Source: G020348385 sp964538085
Lineage (GTDB): Bacteria > Acidobacteriota > Aminicenantia > Aminicenantales > Aminicenantaceae
NCBI GenBank assembly: GCA_964538085.1
Contig: CAZIDF010000009.1
Location: forward strand, 62,001 to 126,000
Length of the DNA: 64,000 nucleotides
Reading direction: 5' to 3'
A program made the position numbers and the translations under genes. The notes under the pieces were generated by a model. The model searched no databases and was not told where the DNA came from. It saw nothing but the letters and a program-made list of their open reading frames with translations. Of the stretch, positions 61,614-64,000 are shown piece after piece (within the stretch, counting starts at the first letter, position 1; each line of letters opens with the position of its first letter).

Positions 61614-62107
61614 TCAGTGTCTCTCTTTTTAACCAGAACGATCGCCCCCACCAGGGCAGCGATGATCAATATCGACGTGATCTCGAATGGATACAGATAT
61701 TTGGTGAAAAGAAGCCGGCCGAGGTCTGTCGGGTTGCCCAGGGTTTCGGATGCCACAGAGCTGATCGGTTCAAGAGCGCCTTTTGTTGTCAGCACGAGCT
61801 CCACGATCAGTACGATAGCGACAACGACCGCAAAAACCTTTGTCCATCTCTTTTTTTCAGGCTCCATTCCTTTTCTCAGGTTGATCATCATGACAACGAA
61901 GATAAAAAGGATCATGATGGCCCCGGCGTAGATGATGATCTGGACTGCAGCGATGAACGGGGCCTCGAGAAGGGCGAACAGGCCACCCATACACACAAAA
62001 GCAAGGATCAAAAAAAGAGCATTGTACGCTTGGTCTTTGGATATGATCATTCCCAAGACTGATGCTATGCTGACGATTGCGAGTAGAAAAAATAAGAATT
62101 GGGCCAT
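61610..62107 (-). CDS. nuoJ: NADH-quinone oxidoreductase subunit J
   Basis: 165 residues, five membrane helices. The TM3 block ALLEAPFIAAVQIIIYAGAI contains the conserved pi-bulge region (IYAGAIMIL) that links quinone chemistry to pumping. It is the first gene of this unit. It has its own consensus promoter directly upstream, so nuoA-I are not part of this operon and must lie elsewhere. Confidence 0.95.
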   Translation of the reverse strand: MAQFLFFLLAIVSIASVLGMIISKDQAYNALFLILAFVCMGGLFALLEAPFIAAVQIIIYAGAIMILFIFVVMMINLRKGMEPEKKRWTKVFAVVVAIVLIVELVLTTKGALEPISSVASETLGNPTDLGRLLFTKYLYPFEITSILIIAALVGAIVLVKKRDTE

Positions 62108-62121
62108 TTTTTAAGTCCCTA

Positions 62122-62151
62122 ATTATATTTTTTGCTATCCTGTAATGTCAA
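62122..62151 (-). promoter_or_regulatory. Promoter of nuoJKLMN
   Basis: Minus strand TTGACA (62151-62146), an 18-base spacer and TATAAT (62127-62122), both perfect consensus hexamers. Predicted start near 62115 gives a leader of only about 8 bases before the nuoJ ATG; the AGGGA sequence overlaps the start site, so it may not act as a ribosome-binding site. Confidence 0.8.
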
Positions 62152-62238
62152 GGTTTTTTTGCTTTTACAGTGTATGAATTTTTTATGGGAGAAAACGGGC
62201 TTAATTTCGATAGGATGGGGATAATTTTTACAATTGTT

Positions 62239-62266
62239 TTGACAAAAAAAAACAGAGTGTTATAAT
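62239..62266 (+). promoter_or_regulatory. Promoter of tRNA-fMet
   Basis: TTGACA (62239-62244), a 16-base A-rich spacer and TATAAT (62261-62266). Predicted start near 62273, 6 bases before the mature tRNA. Divergent from the nuo promoter. Confidence 0.85.
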
Positions 62267-62278
62267 AATCGTCGGTAC

Positions 62279-62355
<77 letters not shown>

Positions 62356-62437
62356 ATTCATTTTCAACCACTTACGCAAAAATCCACTCCCAAAGGGCCC
62401 ATAACCCGTTCATTAGCCCCCCATATAGGAGGGAAAT

Positions 62438-63047
62438 ATGACTACTACTTTGAAAGGGATAGTGTCTGCCTTTCTGTCCACTAGGAGGCTAAGAAACCTG
62501 AGCCCCAATACAATCACCTTTTACAGCCAGCATCTCAACAAGTTCCAGGCGTTTATGGAGTCAGACTATCCTGATGTATCTCTGGAGCAGATTGACCACA
62601 CTATTTTGAGGGAGTATGTTTCAGGACTTAAAGAGAATCATTCAGCGGGAGGAGTAAACCACCATATCAAAGTACTGAAGATTCTCTTTAAATTCATGGT
62701 AGAGGAAGGAATTATTAATGAGAATCCTTCTAAAAAGGTTTCAAGGATCAAGACTAACCAAACTGCCATTGCTACTTTCTCTAATGAACAAATCATGGAA
62801 ATGTTGAAAGTTACAAAGTATCAAATGGATTTCCCAGGAATCAGAAATTACGCACTAATCACTTTGTTATATGACACCGGTTGTAGGATATCGGAATTAT
62901 TAGAGCTTAAAATTGATGATATTCAGCCTTCAGAAAATCCTTGGGCATAGAACTCTTGATATGGTCAGGAATTACGTGAATATCACATTCAAGGATATAC
63001 AATCACAGCACAGTAAATTTAGCCCAGGCGTTAGTCTTTATGATTAA
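62438..63047 (+). pseudogene. Tyrosine recombinase/integrase with an internal deletion and frameshift
   Basis: TAGGAGGG precedes the ATG. Residues 1-160 form a SAM-like core-binding domain (LRNLSPNTITFYSQHLNKF) and the start of the catalytic domain up to ALITLLYDTGCRISELLELK, which includes the first catalytic Arg; the frame stops at 62950. From about 62931 another phase reads QKILGHRTLDMVRNYVNITF and then KDIQSQHSKFSPGVSLYD before TAA at 63047, the normal C-terminus with the tyrosine nucleophile (RNY). The roughly 100 residues between, holding the catalytic Lys and the HxxR motif, are missing. It lies 82 bases after tRNA-fMet, the usual place for an integrase whose element used the tRNA as attachment site. 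Confidence 0.82.
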
Positions 63048-63406
63048 GAACAGGGCAGGTTCATTGCCAGAAAATACTAACATTTTCAGTGGACCATTTT
63101 TGCGGGAGGAGGTCCGTTGTGTTAGAAGAATTTAGAACTCATTTTTATAATTATCGCATAGGAATTGCTATGAATCAAATTGATATAAAAACCAATGTAG
63201 TGCACTTCTTTTCAAAGCTCGTTAGATTTGACTTAAGTTAGGATATATGCGAAAATAAATCAAAATGGTATTGAAATTCATTTAAACCGCCTTTAATCCC
63301 TCCCTTAAACTCTTTTCTGGGTATTATCCTTCTGGGGGAAATCCTATAAAAGGGTGTCAAGGTTTATTTAAATATAACAAAAGCAATATTTTTTTGGAGA
63401 TATAAG
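63048..63406. other. Gene-free stretch after the broken integrase
   Basis: AT-rich DNA with several stops in all frames examined. One short frame continues across the integrase end (LAQALVFMIKNRAGSLPEN, then NIFSGPFLREE) and stops near 63135; it may be a scrap of mobile-element DNA. No RNA gene or repeat was recognised. GGAG precedes the next gene's start. Confidence 0.4.
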
Positions 63407-63877
63407 ATGTTGCCCTTAAAAAAAATACTATTACCTGCTGTTTTTAGCGGGCCTTCTTATGAAGCACTTAAAATCGCAAAGGAAATGGCAATGCATTTTT
63501 CATCCGAGTTATTTTTTATCCATGTCATTCCCCCTCTTCCTCCGTTTGCTCCTCCGCCAAAGGATAAGCCCAGCTTTAACATCACGGCATATGTTAAAAA
63601 TCTCCACTCATCTGCAGAAAAATCGCTTCAAGAAGTGATTGATAAAATAATTGGGAATAAACTGAAGGCACATATTTCAGTCGCTCATGGGGATGTGGCT
63701 GAAAAAATTGCTCGACATGCGCATAAGAAAAATATTGATCTCATCATCATAGCTAGCCATGGAACGACTGGTTGGAAAAAAACTTTCCTTGGATCAGTTA
63801 CCGAAAAACTCATACGCATTTCTATAGTTCCTACATTAATTATTTGTAAGCCTTTAGAAAAGAATAAGCATAAATGA
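63407..63877 (+). CDS. Universal stress protein (UspA family)
   Basis: 156 residues of the alpha/beta UspA fold. The N-terminus KKILLPAVFSGPSYEALKIA is typical. The ATP-binding motif is near the C-terminus: IDLIIIASHGTTGWKKTFLG then SVTEKLIRIS, which fits G-2x-G-9x-G-(S/T), so nucleotide binding is likely. A proline-rich loop (PPLPPFAPPPKDKP) at about 43-56 is longer than usual. Its stop overlaps the next start (ATGA). GGAG lies 8 bases before the ATG. Confidence 0.9.
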   Translation: MLPLKKILLPAVFSGPSYEALKIAKEMAMHFSSELFFIHVIPPLPPFAPPPKDKPSFNITAYVKNLHSSAEKSLQEVIDKIIGNKLKAHISVAHGDVAEKIARHAHKKNIDLIIIASHGTTGWKKTFLGSVTEKLIRISIVPTLIICKPLEKNKHK

Positions 63878-64000
63878 AAAAGAAATTCACTCCTGAACAA
63901 GTTAAAAATGGCAAGGTGGTTTATACGTTCGAGGCTTTCTTGAGTGACTTGTGGGAAGATGTCAAATCCACTTTGTCCAAAGAATATTCTAAGAAAATGT
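63874..64000 (+). CDS. Start of an unidentified gene (3' partial)
   Basis: The ATG overlaps the universal stress protein stop (ATGA), and 42 codons are visible before the window ends. The sequence MKKKFTPEQVKNGKVVYTFE and then AFLSDLWEDVKSTLSKEYSKK is charged and probably helical. Coupling suggests a role with the stress protein. Too little remains to assign a family. Confidence 0.55.
   Translation, partial: MKKKFTPEQVKNGKVVYTFEAFLSDLWEDVKSTLSKEYSKKM

Overview
The window is a bacterial chromosome segment of mid-range GC with a Gram-negative envelope: RND pumps with a periplasmic adaptor, a TonB protein, lipoprotein signal peptides and an outer-membrane barrel. The metabolism looks anaerobic and amino-acid fermenting: pyruvate-type 2-oxoacid:ferredoxin oxidoreductase, an oxygen-sensitive glycyl radical enzyme and many PLP enzymes. 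Secreted six-bladed propellers, a secreted WD40 protein and a DUF6600-like protein suggest a member of Candidatus Aminicenantes or a related Acidobacteriota-like lineage. That placement is inference from gene content; there is no rRNA here.

Layout. 1-2.2 kb: end of a GH3 glycosidase and a GpgS-like glycosyltransferase. 2.2-7.3 kb: RND adaptor, zinc-finger/TonB fusion, ECF sigma factor and TPR lipoprotein, separated by several small intergenic repeats. 7.5-13.2 kb: a tightly coupled operon of a YtrA-type GntR repressor, an ABC ATPase, an ABC-2 permease fused to a beta-propeller, and two exported six-bladed propellers, with a palindromic operator over its promoter. 13.3-21.3 kb: secreted WD40 protein and two overlapping RND pump genes. 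21.3-36.2 kb: amino-acid and nucleotide genes (four fold-type II PLP enzymes, hflKC, tadA, mobB, pyrBI-hom, ornithine aminotransferase) and two tRNA-Ser genes. 36.2-39.6 kb: EamA transporter and dnaX-ybaB-recR. 39.7-48.4 kb: porGDAB, then a FadR-type regulator, a glycyl radical activase and a hydroxyproline dehydratase (HypD)-like enzyme, followed by Xaa-Pro aminopeptidase. 48.4-54 kb: an active/inactive M16 peptidase pair with an RCK potassium channel, and a sigma-54 response regulator whose 3' end overlaps the RNase P RNA gene. 54-62.1 kb: SDR/DUF2867 protein, outer-membrane barrel and nuoJKLMN. 62.2-64 kb: tRNA-fMet, a broken tyrosine recombinase, a universal stress protein and a cut gene.

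How it fits together. Xaa-Pro aminopeptidase, HypD and (about 10 kb away) ornithine aminotransferase could form a route from proline- or hydroxyproline-rich peptides through pyrroline-5-carboxylate. Amino-acid lyases feed 2-oxoacids to porGDAB, whose reduced ferredoxin could be coupled to the membrane arm encoded by nuoJKLMN. The least familiar items are the rnpB/response-regulator overlap, the ABC-propeller operon, the anti-sigma-like/TonB fusion with an internal ribosome-binding site, and several families of small intergenic repeats.
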